Below, one piece after another: positions 26,507-34,792 of a DNA stretch of 41,128 bases. The notes under the pieces were generated by a model, which made no database searches, was not told the origin of the DNA, and saw nothing but the letters and a program-made list of their open reading frames with translations. The position numbers were made by a program, and so were the translations under genes. Position 1 is the stretch's first letter. Each line of letters begins with the position of its first letter. Source of the DNA: 4572-123 sp002084545. Lineage in GTDB: Bacteria; Desulfobacterota; Desulfobacteria; Desulfobacterales; 4572-123. Location of the stretch: positions 1 through 41,128 of the forward strand of contig JAOZSJ010000023.1 of assembly GCA_029939715.1 (NCBI GenBank), read 5' to 3'.

Positions 26507-28591
26507 ATGGAAACTGCTTTGATCTCTCCGGCCCACGGTTCGGTATTTTTTATTCCCACCGCAATATTTTCTTTTATTATCCCGATTATCGGGGTAATTG
26601 TTTTTACCTATATAATGACCAGACGTGTGGCTCCGCTTGTCATGGCGGCTCCGGATGCCCGGTTTGACCGGATCCCGGAAAGAATCATGCAGGTGCTCAA
26701 AATCTGGCTGGCCCAGTGGCGCCAGCCTCGTTATATGCTGGCAGGCGTGCTGCATATCATGATTTTTATAGGTTTTTTATCCCTGGCGCTTCGTTCAAGC
26801 CAGCTTGTAATACTGGGATTTGTAGATGGCTTTACCTTCCCTGGCATGGATGGGACAGCAGGAGCAGCATACAATATTATCAAGGATATTATGGCGACTG
26901 TCGTACTGGCCGCCGTTACAGTTGCGGCCATCCGCCGGGGCATTTTCAAGCCGAAGCGATATGCCGTCCCTGAAAAATACGGCCATGACCATACGGCCGA
27001 GGCCGTTTTTGTCCTTGTTTTGATCGGCACATTGATGCTCTCCGAGAGCCTGTTTGAAGCCTCACTGGCGGCAGCCCAGACCCAGCAGGGCATGCATGCC
27101 GATTTTCTGACCCCGGGCACACTGGGATGGGCACTCAAGACCATGCTGTTGAGCACGCCACTAGCCTGTCTGCAAAACCTCCATATTGCCGCCTATTTTG
27201 TCCATGACCTCTGTTTTTTCTTTTTTCTGTGCTTTCTGCCCCTGGGCAAGCATTTTCATGTTATCACCTCGGTGTTTAACGTATTTTTCATGCGCCTGGA
27301 CCGGGGTAATGTCAAACCGGTGCGCCATGGCGTCAAGGATGAGGACCTGGATGAACTGGAATCATTCGGTGTTAAAAAACTGGAGGATTTTACCTGGAAA
27401 CACATCCTGGATTTTTATACCTGTGCCGACTGTGGCCGCTGCTCTGATCAATGCCCGGCAAATGCAGTGGGCCGGCCCCTGTCGCCGCGCTTTATATCCA
27501 TCAAGGCCCGGGACCTGATCTTCAAAAACTATCCATTGCTGCCCCTGAACAGCCCGTTTAAGAAAAGCGATCCGCTGATTGATAATATTTTCACGGAAGA
27601 CGAGATCTGGTCATGCACCACCTGCGGGGCCTGTGAACAGGAATGTCCCCTTGGGATCGAATATATCGACAAAATTGTCGACCTGCGCCGGGGCATGGTT
27701 GAAGATGGCATGGTACCCCAGTCCCTGCAAAAACCTTTGCGGGCCCTGGAAAAACGCGGCAATCCATGGGGCAAAATGGAAAAGAAACGGGCCGACTGGA
27801 CCAAAGATAAGGAATTCAAGGCCGGGTGCCCGGTTAAAATTCTTGAAAAAGGGACCACGGCCGATACCCTGTACTTTGTGGACAGTATCTCATCTTTTGA
27901 TGACCGTATGCAGGATATTTCCCGGGCAACCGCCAAAATACTCAATGCCGCCGGCATCGACTTCGGCATTCTCGGCAAGGCGGAAAGGGACAGTGCTCAC
28001 GAAGTGCGCCGCTTTGGCGAAGAGATGCTTTTTCAGGACCTTAAAGATCACAATACCGATGCGATTCTAAACTCCGGCGTCAACCGCATCGTCACCGCCG
28101 ATCCCCATGCATTCAACGCCTTGAAAAAGGACTACAGCGGCCTTCCGCCGGTGGAACATATCAGCCAGGTAATTATCCGCCATGTCAAATCCGGAAATTT
28201 GAAACTCAAACCCGTGGCGGATACAACCAGAGTCTACACCTATCATGACCCCTGTTACCTGGGACGCCACAATGACGTGTACGATGATCCTAGATCAGCT
28301 ATCGATGCCGTTCCCGGACTTACCAGGGTTGAAATGGCCAAAAACAGGGACCGCTCCTTCTGCTGCGGCGGCGGCGGTCTGATGCTCTTCTACGAGCCGG
28401 AGGAAGATCAGCGCATGGGTGTGCTGAGGGTACAAATGGCTGCTGAAGCCGGAGCTAATGTAATCGTAACGGCATGCCCGTTCTGCCTGGTAAATATCGA
28501 AGACGCCATTAAAGTGGCGGGCATGGAAGGCAAAATGGAAGCCATCGAACTGGCCGAACTGATTGAACAGCATATTGACAAGGCTGCCTGA
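26507..28591 (+). CDS. EMO-type membrane ETF:menaquinone oxidoreductase (DUF224 / CCG iron-sulfur protein)
   Basis: A 694-residue membrane protein proposed to take electrons from ETF and reduce menaquinone. The N-terminal half has about five to six hydrophobic helices of the NarI-like cytochrome b type. Two [4Fe-4S] motifs follow: CADCGRCSDQCP (about 306) and CTTCGACEQECP (about 370). The C-terminal half has two CCG-like domains. The second is intact (HDPCYLGRHND, FCCGGGGL at about 618, TACPFCLVNIED). The first keeps the fold pattern but has lost its Cys (VDSISSFDDR, AERDSAHEVRR, TADPHAFNALK). ATG 26507 is chosen over the earlier in-frame ATG 26429, which lies inside the operator. Its place between acyl-CoA dehydrogenase and etfBA matches the EMO arrangement in syntrophic bacteria. 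Confidence 0.88.
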   Translation: METALISPAHGSVFFIPTAIFSFIIPIIGVIVFTYIMTRRVAPLVMAAPDARFDRIPERIMQVLKIWLAQWRQPRYMLAGVLHIMIFIGFLSLALRSSQLVILGFVDGFTFPGMDGTAGAAYNIIKDIMATVVLAAVTVAAIRRGIFKPKRYAVPEKYGHDHTAEAVFVLVLIGTLMLSESLFEASLAAAQTQQGMHADFLTPGTLGWALKTMLLSTPLACLQNLHIAAYFVHDLCFFFFLCFLPLGKHFHVITSVFNVFFMRLDRGNVKPVRHGVKDEDLDELESFGVKKLEDFTWKHILDFYTCADCGRCSDQCPANAVGRPLSPRFISIKARDLIFKNYPLLPLNSPFKKSDPLIDNIFTEDEIWSCTTCGACEQECPLGIEYIDKIVDLRRGMVEDGMVPQSLQKPLRALEKRGNPWGKMEKKRADWTKDKEFKAGCPVKILEKGTTADTLYFVDSISSFDDRMQDISRATAKILNAAGIDFGILGKAERDSAHEVRRFGEEMLFQDLKDHNTDAILNSGVNRIVTADPHAFNALKKDYSGLPPVEHISQVIIRHVKSGNLKLKPVADTTRVYTYHDPCYLGRHNDVYDDPRSAIDAVPGLTRVEMAKNRDRSFCCGGGGLMLFYEPEEDQRMGVLRVQMAAEAGANVIVTACPFCLVNIEDAIKVAGMEGKMEAIELAELIEQHIDKAA

Positions 28592-28694
28592 AACGGGATA
28601 AACAGGTCAGCAGTAAACCTATAACGACAAATACCATGTGGCGAACAGCCATAATTTAATAAGCTGCTAAACAATAACAGCAGGGAGGAAAAAC

Positions 28695-29483
28695 ATGGAA
28701 ATTCTGGTTTGTGTAAAGAGGGTCCCTGACACCTCGGAAAACGAAATCGAATTAAACAGCGCCGGAAATGACATCGATCGTGATGATCTGGTTTATTCGG
28801 TCAACGAATGGGATAATTACGCGGTCGAGGAGGCCATTCAGATCGTCGACAGGGTCGGCGGGAGTGTGACCGTGGTCTCCGTGGGTGATGATGAAGCCGA
28901 AGAGGTCGTCAGGAGAGAGATGGCCATGGGCGCTGAAAAGGGCCTGCTTTTGAGTGATGATGCATTTGAAAATTCCGACGGCAGGGGAATTGCCACGATC
29001 CTAAAGGCCGCTGTTGAAAAGGGCAGCTATGATCTGATCATGAGCGGGGCACAGGCTGATGCCGGTGCGGGCCAGGTAGGCGGTATGCTGGCAGCCATGC
29101 TGGATTACCCCTATGCATCCCTGGTCAACACCATCGAGGTACAGGATGGCAAACTGACGGTAGGCCGTGAAATTGAAGGCGGCAACCAGGAGATGAATGA
29201 AATTGATCTGCCCTGTGTTCTCTCCATTCAAACCGGCATCAATGAACCGCGTTATGTTGGAATCCGCGGCATCCGGAAGGTGGCTTCAGTGGAGATCCCG
29301 ACCCTTGGCGCAGCCGATCTGGGGCTGGATGCGGCACTTGTCGGCGATGCCGGCGCCAGGGTCAAACGAATCGACTATTTTGTGCCGGATATGGGCGAAG
29401 GTGCTGAAATGCTTGAGGGCAGCACGGAAGAGATCGTTGAAAAACTGGTTGAACTCTTAAAGGCCAAGGGAGGACTGAAATAA
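28695..29483 (+). CDS. etfB: Electron transfer flavoprotein beta subunit
   Basis: A 262-residue ETF beta subunit, soluble, that together with EtfA carries FAD and moves electrons from acyl-CoA dehydrogenase to the membrane. Landmarks: MEILVCVKRVPDTSENEIEL at the start, YSVNEWDNYAVEEAI (about 35-49), a nucleotide-binding SGAQADAGAGQVGGMLAAML (about 118-137) and the diagnostic CVLSIQTGINEPRYVGIRGI (about 174-193). GGGAGG is 8 nt before ATG 28695, and the stop overlaps the etfA start by one base (TAATG). Operon partners upstream and downstream support a catabolic acyl-CoA role over a bifurcating one. Confidence 0.95.
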   Translation: MEILVCVKRVPDTSENEIELNSAGNDIDRDDLVYSVNEWDNYAVEEAIQIVDRVGGSVTVVSVGDDEAEEVVRREMAMGAEKGLLLSDDAFENSDGRGIATILKAAVEKGSYDLIMSGAQADAGAGQVGGMLAAMLDYPYASLVNTIEVQDGKLTVGREIEGGNQEMNEIDLPCVLSIQTGINEPRYVGIRGIRKVASVEIPTLGAADLGLDAALVGDAGARVKRIDYFVPDMGEGAEMLEGSTEEIVEKLVELLKAKGGLK

Positions 29484-30451
29484 TGTCTCGGATTTTTGCA
29501 TATATCACATATAAGGACCAAGTCGCCGATGATGCAGCCCTGGAACTGGCTGCCGCGGCCAAACTAATTGATGCCGATGCGCCGGTAACCGCCATCGTGA
29601 CAGGCAGTGGACCTGATCTTGATGCGGTTTGCACCGCCATGGCCCAATCCTATAATGAAGTCTGGAAATTTGACAACGAAGCCCTGGCTTACCCCAATGC
29701 CGAAGTGATCCGCAAGCTGCTGGTAAATACATTGCCTCCCGATGCCATCTTCCTGATGGTCCATGACACATTCGGTATGGACCTGGCCCCGGGCCTGAGC
29801 ATCAAACTGGACAGCGCCTTTGCCAGCGATGTGGTGGGATTCGAGGGTGCCCACGGATCTGTCCTGAACATCGTGCGCCAGGAATACGGCGGCATGGTCA
29901 GCGCCCATGTCACCTGCGATATATCCGGCGGTGCCGTGATAACTGTAAGACCCGGCGGTTTTGCGGCGGATGAAAGCAAGGCGGCCGCCGGCCGGGTTGT
30001 GGACAAATCAGGTGATGCCGGCGACCTGTCCGTAAAGCGTCGTTTTCTGGAAATCGTCGCCGCGGAGGTCGGGGATGTGGATATCACCAAATCCGAGGTA
30101 CTGGTATCCATTGGACGCGGTATCGAAGATGAAGATAATATAGAAATGGCCCAGGAGCTGGCGGAAGCCATGGGGGCCGATGTGTCCTGCTCCCGCCCCA
30201 TCGTGGACTCGAAATGGATGGAAAAATCCCGCCAGGTCGGCACCTCCGGCCAGACAGTAAAACCCAAGGTTTACCTTGCCTGCGGTATCAGCGGATCATT
30301 CCAGCATCTGGGAGGCCTCAAGGGTAACCCTTTTATCGTGGCCATCAATAAAAATATCAAAGCACCTATTTTTCAGGTGGCTGATGTAGGCATCGAAGCC
30401 GACATTCTTGATTTTCTGCCGGAACTCACTGAAAAAATTGAAGAAATGTAA
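29483..30451 (+). CDS. etfA: Electron transfer flavoprotein alpha subunit
   Basis: A 322-residue ETF alpha subunit. The C-terminal FAD domain shows VLVSIGRGIEDEDNIEMAQELAE (about 206-228), GADVSCSRPIVDSKWMEKSRQVG (about 230-252; RPxxD motif), GQTVKPKVYLACGISGSFQHL (about 255-275) and AINKNIKAPIFQVADVGIEAD (about 290-310). These motifs match the family; strings are given only to locate it. ATG 29483 overlaps the etfB stop. There is no N-terminal ferredoxin extension as seen in some bifurcating ETFs. It is the last gene of the operon, followed by a strong terminator. Confidence 0.95.
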   Translation: MSRIFAYITYKDQVADDAALELAAAAKLIDADAPVTAIVTGSGPDLDAVCTAMAQSYNEVWKFDNEALAYPNAEVIRKLLVNTLPPDAIFLMVHDTFGMDLAPGLSIKLDSAFASDVVGFEGAHGSVLNIVRQEYGGMVSAHVTCDISGGAVITVRPGGFAADESKAAAGRVVDKSGDAGDLSVKRRFLEIVAAEVGDVDITKSEVLVSIGRGIEDEDNIEMAQELAEAMGADVSCSRPIVDSKWMEKSRQVGTSGQTVKPKVYLACGISGSFQHLGGLKGNPFIVAINKNIKAPIFQVADVGIEADILDFLPELTEKIEEM

Positions 30452-30480
30452 CATTTTTAAGCTAAAGCGCTTTTTAATCA

Positions 30481-30520
30481 AGCCGTCTGTTTCCGGTTTC
30501 GGAGACAGACGGCTTTTTTT
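30481..30520 (+). terminator. Rho-independent terminator after etfA
   Basis: A perfect 10-bp stem AGCCGTCTGT (30481-30490) / ACAGACGGCT (30505-30514) continues inward with TCCG / CGGA around a GTTT loop, then a T run 30514-30520. It lies 29 nt after the etfA stop and closes the acyl-CoA oxidation unit. Confidence 0.9.
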
Positions 30521-30562
30521 ATTCAGACAGAGAAAATCCGGCCCTGCGCAGTTGATGCCTCT

Positions 30563-32593
30563 TTACTCCCATTGCACATGGACTACATCCGTTAAATAAT
30601 CCCTGGCATCTTTGTGATCCAGCCGGGCGGAGCGAATAAAATCATCCATTGCCTTTTCCCTGCCTTCCGACAGCAGATAAATTCTGCCCCTGGTATAATA
30701 ATACGCACCATTTTCGCTATCAATGGCAAGCGCCCTGTTAATAGCCGCCAGGGCTTTGGCATATTCACCAAGCTCGCAGTATGATACGGAAAGATTGAAA
30801 TAATAATCACCTCTTTGAGGGTCAAGCTTGATCGCTTTCCTATAAAATCCAACCGCGGCCTTATCGTTGCCGTAAGCAGCTACAAGCCCGCCCTTATCGG
30901 ACCAGTATTCAGGATCTTTTTTCGTATATTGTGTTTTTGCAGGCAATTGATCCGGCTGTCCGGCGGATTCGGTTTTCAAGCTGGTCCGGCCCGGTACACT
31001 GCTCTTTGATCCCTCGGGAGGTGCCGCCAGGGCCTTTTTAAAATCGGAAACCATCTTCTTTATATCATCCAGCTTAAAAAATGTGACCGTATCGATCCTG
31101 CCGTTTTCCATATTCATGGTAAAGGCAAGTTTTCCCAGATCTGCAAAGACTTTTTCACCTTTAAAAATGGGCATATTCAACCCCGGCAGCATCTCTCCAA
31201 GGGCGGAAAAGTACGCGCCCAGGTCCATGTCAATGGTCATCAGGGGAGTGCTTGAAGCCGTTTCCTTAAACGTCCGGGTCAGGCCGATCATTTTTTTCAA
31301 ACGCAGGTCATCAGAAGCCATCAGAAGCAGGTTGTCCACTGTTGTCATCCGGGTATCATACACTATTACCGAGTATCCTGGTGCCGCTGCTCCGGAGGTT
31401 TGCGGCATGGCCGGAAAAATCGGGACCTTTGATTTGACGCCGGCAACTTTGCAGCCGTCTACAGTGCTGTCGGCGGTTCGCACAAAAACATCGGCAAGTT
31501 TACGGCCGGATTGTTGTTCCAGCAGCCCGGCAAAATTGCGGCTGTATTTTTGAATCCAGGGCAGGTATACGTTTTCTATAAAACCTTCCGTTTCAGCCCC
31601 ATCGTTAAATGCGCTGATGATCTCAAAATTCACTTTATTGTTTTGAAAAGAAAGCCCACCGGCCATCTCTCCGCTGAAAGATTTGCAAATGGAAGTAATT
31701 TCACTGAAATCAACTCCAACCCTTTTATAAAAAGGGCCGTACATATCACCTATCATTTTCATAAAACCGGCAATTTCATAAGGCCCGGAACTAAAATTAA
31801 TCTGGTAGTCCGGTTTAAAGGCACCGAGCCTGACGGGCTTGTCGGGCCGTGAAAAAAGACCGGCGATCTCGCTTCCGTCCCGGGCCTGGGCGCTAAAGAC
31901 AAACGCCAGTTTTGCAGGTGTCAGATCGATCCCCAGGGAGATTGTATTTAGCTGTGCAGCCATATCCAGGATGCCGGATATCATGGCCCGGGCATCTTCC
32001 GGCGTGGGCACCGCGGGATTGTCCGCCTGCTGAATTTTGGATTTTTCGATTTTTTCAAGCCATCCGTCAATCTGTTTCCTGTTTTTTTTCAAAAGCCGGT
32101 CAACAGTGATTTCCGCCATGAGTGCTGTTTTGCTTTTTGAAGAGCTGGCCTTAACCAGGGCTTCTTCCGTGGACTTCGAAATAACCTGAGGCTGCCCGGG
32201 GGGCAGAGAGATCATGTAATATCCAGGCCCTGATTTGGCATTAAACGCCGCCTGAAAATCAGCATTGGGGCGAACATGAGGTATCAATATAACGCTGATG
32301 TACTGCTCATCCGCCCCCTCACCCTCAATCTCGAGACCGATAACAATCCGCCGGGCGGGATCAATCCAGTCGGTACCTTGAAGCATGGCTCTGATCCGTG
32401 CCGTGGCAGGTGCTTTTGTCCGGGGGGTGTCACTTCCCGCCAATTCATCTATCAGGTTCAGCGTATTTTCAATCCGGCTGATTTTAACAACAACATCCAG
32501 AGCCGAGGCGGTGGGCGGACAAACGGCCGAGCATAGGAGGACAACAGGCGGCAGGATAATAAAAAATAGGAAAGCTGAGATTTTGGATTTCAT
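30563..32593 (-). CDS. Exported protein of unknown function with C-terminal TPR repeats
   Basis: A 676-residue protein. The N-terminus MKSKISAFLFFIILPPVVLL... is a signal peptide or lipoprotein-type leader with a Cys at LLCSAVC. A roughly 480-residue central region shows repeated alternating beta/alpha pattern and many Lys/Asp but no motif I recognise. It is followed by a low-complexity Ser/Pro/Thr linker. The last 120 residues hold three TPR units (AVGFYRKAIKLDPQRGDYYF, ALAAINRALAIDSENGAYYY, AMDDFIRSARLDHKDARDYL). ATG 32593 is chosen for AGGAG upstream; an in-frame start at 32638 would precede the signal. A periplasmic scaffold or assembly role is possible, without proof. The stop at 30563 faces the etfA terminator. 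Confidence 0.75.
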   Translation of the reverse strand: MKSKISAFLFFIILPPVVLLCSAVCPPTASALDVVVKISRIENTLNLIDELAGSDTPRTKAPATARIRAMLQGTDWIDPARRIVIGLEIEGEGADEQYISVILIPHVRPNADFQAAFNAKSGPGYYMISLPPGQPQVISKSTEEALVKASSSKSKTALMAEITVDRLLKKNRKQIDGWLEKIEKSKIQQADNPAVPTPEDARAMISGILDMAAQLNTISLGIDLTPAKLAFVFSAQARDGSEIAGLFSRPDKPVRLGAFKPDYQINFSSGPYEIAGFMKMIGDMYGPFYKRVGVDFSEITSICKSFSGEMAGGLSFQNNKVNFEIISAFNDGAETEGFIENVYLPWIQKYSRNFAGLLEQQSGRKLADVFVRTADSTVDGCKVAGVKSKVPIFPAMPQTSGAAAPGYSVIVYDTRMTTVDNLLLMASDDLRLKKMIGLTRTFKETASSTPLMTIDMDLGAYFSALGEMLPGLNMPIFKGEKVFADLGKLAFTMNMENGRIDTVTFFKLDDIKKMVSDFKKALAAPPEGSKSSVPGRTSLKTESAGQPDQLPAKTQYTKKDPEYWSDKGGLVAAYGNDKAAVGFYRKAIKLDPQRGDYYFNLSVSYCELGEYAKALAAINRALAIDSENGAYYYTRGRIYLLSEGREKAMDDFIRSARLDHKDARDYLTDVVHVQWE

Positions 32594-32618
32594 AATTTTC
32601 TCCTGTTTAAAATTTTCC

Positions 32619-33272
32619 TTAAAGCCCCATGTCTTCATTGATTAAAACAATTTTAACCCGGTTTTTAGGAAATGATTTTTCGGTTATGGTCCAGGTATTG
32701 CAAATCCGGTCGGGGCTGCTGCATTCAGAACAGACGGCGGTCCCGGCACAGGGAGTTTTCATGTCCAGGCGCATGGCATTGGCCGGTGCGCTGAAGTTGA
32801 TAATACGATACATCGCATCATCCATATCGCCAACGATTTTATTACGCCCCACCAGGACAATCACATTTTTCGGGCCGAAGGTCAGGGCGGCCACACGGTT
32901 TCCGACCATATCCAGGTTGACGAGCTGGCCGGCCTCGGTAACGGCATTGGTCCCGGTGATAAACAGATCCGCGGACAGGGCCTTCCGCCGGCACTCGAAT
33001 TTTTCACCCGCTGTCGCTGATTTGTCAAATGGGTCCAGTATATCGATATCGGAGCGATTTCTTAAATTGTCGTACAACCCGGAATCGATAAAAGTTTTTG
33101 AACCGCCCCATGAAATGGTGGCGGGTTTCAGGTGCGGCAGGATCTTGTCTAAAACAATCCGTGCGGCGGCGGCACCCGAATTTGCCAAAAAAACTTCAAA
33201 ATTATTTTTTTCCAGGGTTGTCTTGAGAGATAGCAGTCGTAACCGCCAATAATTTTCAATAGGATTTTCCAT
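32619..33272 (-). CDS. LUD-domain (LutC/YkgG-like) protein
   Basis: A 217-residue protein of the LUD family, named for lactate utilisation but also found in other redox contexts. Landmarks: KTTLEKNNFEVFLANSGAAA near the start, ISWGGSKTFIDSGL (about 53-66), ADLFITGTNAVTEAGQLVNLD (about 99-119), the GRNKIVGDMDDA segment (about 142-153), and a Cys-rich end PCAGTAVCSECSSPDRICN (about 172-190). AAGGAG precedes ATG 33272. LutA and LutB are absent, so lactate oxidation is not supported by the neighbourhood. It is 25 nt before the TPR gene on the same strand and may share its transcript. Confidence 0.88.
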   Translation of the reverse strand: MENPIENYWRLRLLSLKTTLEKNNFEVFLANSGAAAARIVLDKILPHLKPATISWGGSKTFIDSGLYDNLRNRSDIDILDPFDKSATAGEKFECRRKALSADLFITGTNAVTEAGQLVNLDMVGNRVAALTFGPKNVIVLVGRNKIVGDMDDAMYRIINFSAPANAMRLDMKTPCAGTAVCSECSSPDRICNTWTITEKSFPKNRVKIVLINEDMGL

Positions 33273-33611
33273 GAAAGTCTCCTTGTTACATATACGAGGG
33301 TATCAGGAATGTTAATACGGTTTCTTTTATTACCGAGTAACCGTTCACGATTCCTACGTTCGTATCATTTATACATACCATAGATCAAGGACTGTATTTA
33401 AAAGTCACATGGAATTGGGGATGAATCTTCGGAGAAAAGGGGCAAATGGGGTAACGCTTCCGAAATTCGTGCGTTGCAAAACTCCGGAGGCCTTCGGAAT
33501 GGTAAAAAGACAAAATGTAACGGCATGCTTTGAATTTAAGGCATGCCGTTGACAGGACAGGGGCAGCCCGGATCTGTTTAGATTCAGGCCGCCCTTGTAA
33601 ATTTAATCGAA
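33273..33611 (-). promoter_or_regulatory. Intergenic region, LUD-gene leader and reductase terminator
   Basis: No convincing gene. On the minus strand it holds the promoter area of the LUD gene (33273-33400), including a single FNR-like half-site (TTGAT on minus at about 33374) without its partner. It also holds the terminator hairpin of the flavoprotein gene, listed separately. A 76-residue open frame at 33385-33615 has no family features and overlaps the terminator. Confidence 0.4.
33519..33550 (-). terminator. Probable terminator of the flavoprotein gene
   Basis: Arms AACGGCATGCTTT (33519-33531) and AAGGCATGCCGTT (33538-33550) give a 13-bp stem with one wobble around GAATTT. Read on the minus strand it is followed by a T-rich tail and lies 62 nt after the stop at 33612. 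Confidence 0.7.
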
Positions 33612-34649
33612 TCAATTGTCCTGCGTAAATGTACAGCGCTTCATGGCAACGGCTTCAGCGACTTTAATCAAGGGATACGCGGTTGGAGGCGCCGTTAAAA
33701 AAGGCTGGGTGCCGATCTGGAATGTGAGCAGGGAACAGACCGTCATTCTGTTTTGAATCATCAGACCGATCATGTTGGTCAATTCACCGGTACTTTCCCC
33801 GCCAACGACTTCTCCGCCCAGAATCACTCCGGACCTGCGGCCGGCAATTAATTTTATAATCTGCTTGTGCGTGCCGGGCAGGGTTCCCGGATGTTTGTCC
33901 ACCCCTTCAAAGGTTGCGGAAATCACATCAAAACCTCTTTCACTGGCCAGCGCTTCGGTGACCCCGGCAGCNNNNNNNNNNNNNNNNNNNNNNNNNNNNN
34001 NNNNNNNNNNNNNNNNNNNNNNNNNNNNNNNNNNNNNNNNNNNNNNNNNNNNNNNNNNNNNNNNNNNNNNNGCCTGTGCCATGGCGGCTATGTCCGGATC
34101 AAAAGCAAGACTCAATACATGGGGCAGCATCTCCACAACGGTGACATCCATGCCTACCTTGTTAAGCTCGTCGGCAACTTCCACGCCGATAAATCCGCCG
34201 CCGAGAATCACAATCTTCTTGAACTGCTTCAGTTTTTGACTGAATTTATCCAGATATTTTTTGCTTTTGGGAATGATAAACACATTTTCCAGGTCCGCCC
34301 CTTTGAGCCAGCCCGGTACCGCGGGCTCTGATCCGGTGGCCATAACCACTTTTTCAAACTTGATTTCCGAACCGTCATCGACTTTGCACATCTTATTTTC
34401 CGGGTCCAGGTATACGGCTTCCCCGATTTTAAGCTCAACCCCTGCATTGCTTAAAACAGCGTCAGGTATAACATTCTGATCACTGCTTTCTAGCGTACCG
34501 AATATATAGGGTATACCACACGGCACCAACACTTTTTCCTCTTTTCGCAGCAGCGTGACTTTTTTATCTTTATGAAAGGCTTTCCCGGTCGTGGCGGCAA
34601 CAATTCCCGCCGCGCTTCCACCAATTACCAAAACATCTGTTTTCTCCAT
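33612..34649 (-). CDS. CoA-disulfide reductase/NADH oxidase-like flavoprotein, interrupted by assembly gap
   Basis: An FAD/NAD(P)H pyridine nucleotide-disulfide oxidoreductase. FAD motif DVLVIGGSAAGIVAA (about 5-19), single redox-active Cys in VPCGIPYIFG (Cys44) as in CoA-disulfide reductases and NADH oxidases, ATG motif MATGSEPAVPG, NAD Rossmann ILGGGFIGVEVADEL (about 148-162). The C-terminal 119 residues contain GVILGGEVVGGESTGELTNM and the dimerisation segment. The middle is lost in the gap 33972-34071. About 311 residues are visible while the family has roughly 450, so the real gap is probably nearer 400 nt than 100. ATG 34649 has a GGAGG upstream. It diverges from the Crp/Fnr gene. Confidence 0.85.
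   Translation of the reverse strand: MEKTDVLVIGGSAAGIVAATTGKAFHKDKKVTLLRKEEKVLVPCGIPYIFGTLESSDQNVIPDAVLSNAGVELKIGEAVYLDPENKMCKVDDGSEIKFEKVVMATGSEPAVPGWLKGADLENVFIIPKSKKYLDKFSQKLKQFKKIVILGGGFIGVEVADELNKVGMDVTVVEMLPHVLSLAFDPDIAAMAQXXXXXXXXXXXXXXXXXXXXXXXXXXXXXXXXXXAAGVTEALASERGFDVISATFEGVDKHPGTLPGTHKQIIKLIAGRRSGVILGGEVVGGESTGELTNMIGLMIQNRMTVCSLLTFQIGTQPFLTAPPTAYPLIKVAEAVAMKRCTFTQDN
33972..34071. other. Assembly gap (100 N) inside the flavoprotein gene
   Basis: Exactly 100 N. The flanking coding parts stay in one frame only because a 100-base placeholder plus chance allows it. The missing region should encode the FAD-contacting GD motif and part of the NAD domain. Confidence 0.95.
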
Positions 34650-34708
34650 GACATTACCTCCGGTTTTTTAGTTGCGTCTGTAATTATTTTTGGTTATACT
34701 TTTATTTC

Positions 34709-34734
34709 AAACAATTAATTCACTCGAATTGTTT
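34709..34734. promoter_or_regulatory. Inverted repeat in the divergent flavoprotein/Crp-Fnr region
   Basis: Perfect 8-bp arms AAACAATT (34709-34716) and AATTGTTT (34727-34734) spaced by 10 nt. Such symmetry between two divergent genes suggests an operator, but the binding protein is unknown. Confidence 0.45.
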
Positions 34735-34762
34735 TACATAATATACTAAATCGTTTTCTGCA

Positions 34763-34776
34763 TTGATACAGATCAA
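34763..34776. promoter_or_regulatory. FNR-type binding site upstream of the Crp/Fnr gene
   Basis: TTGATACAGATCAA is a perfect match to the FNR box TTGAT-N4-ATCAA. It ends 16 nt before ATG 34793, a position suited to repression or autoregulation of the regulator it precedes. Confidence 0.75.
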
Positions 34777-34792
34777 GCTTTGAGGATTTTTT

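Noticed and set aside
28600..28690. Hairpin CTGCT/AGCAG before etfB as a terminator
   Set aside because: Only five pairs, no T run, and it abuts the etfB ribosome binding site inside an operon.
33360..33390. FNR box upstream of the LUD gene
   Set aside because: Only one TTGAT half-site is present; the other half does not match.
33385..33615. 76-codon minus-strand ORF between the LUD gene and the flavoprotein gene
   Set aside because: It overlaps the terminator hairpin, has no ribosome binding site and no recognisable features.
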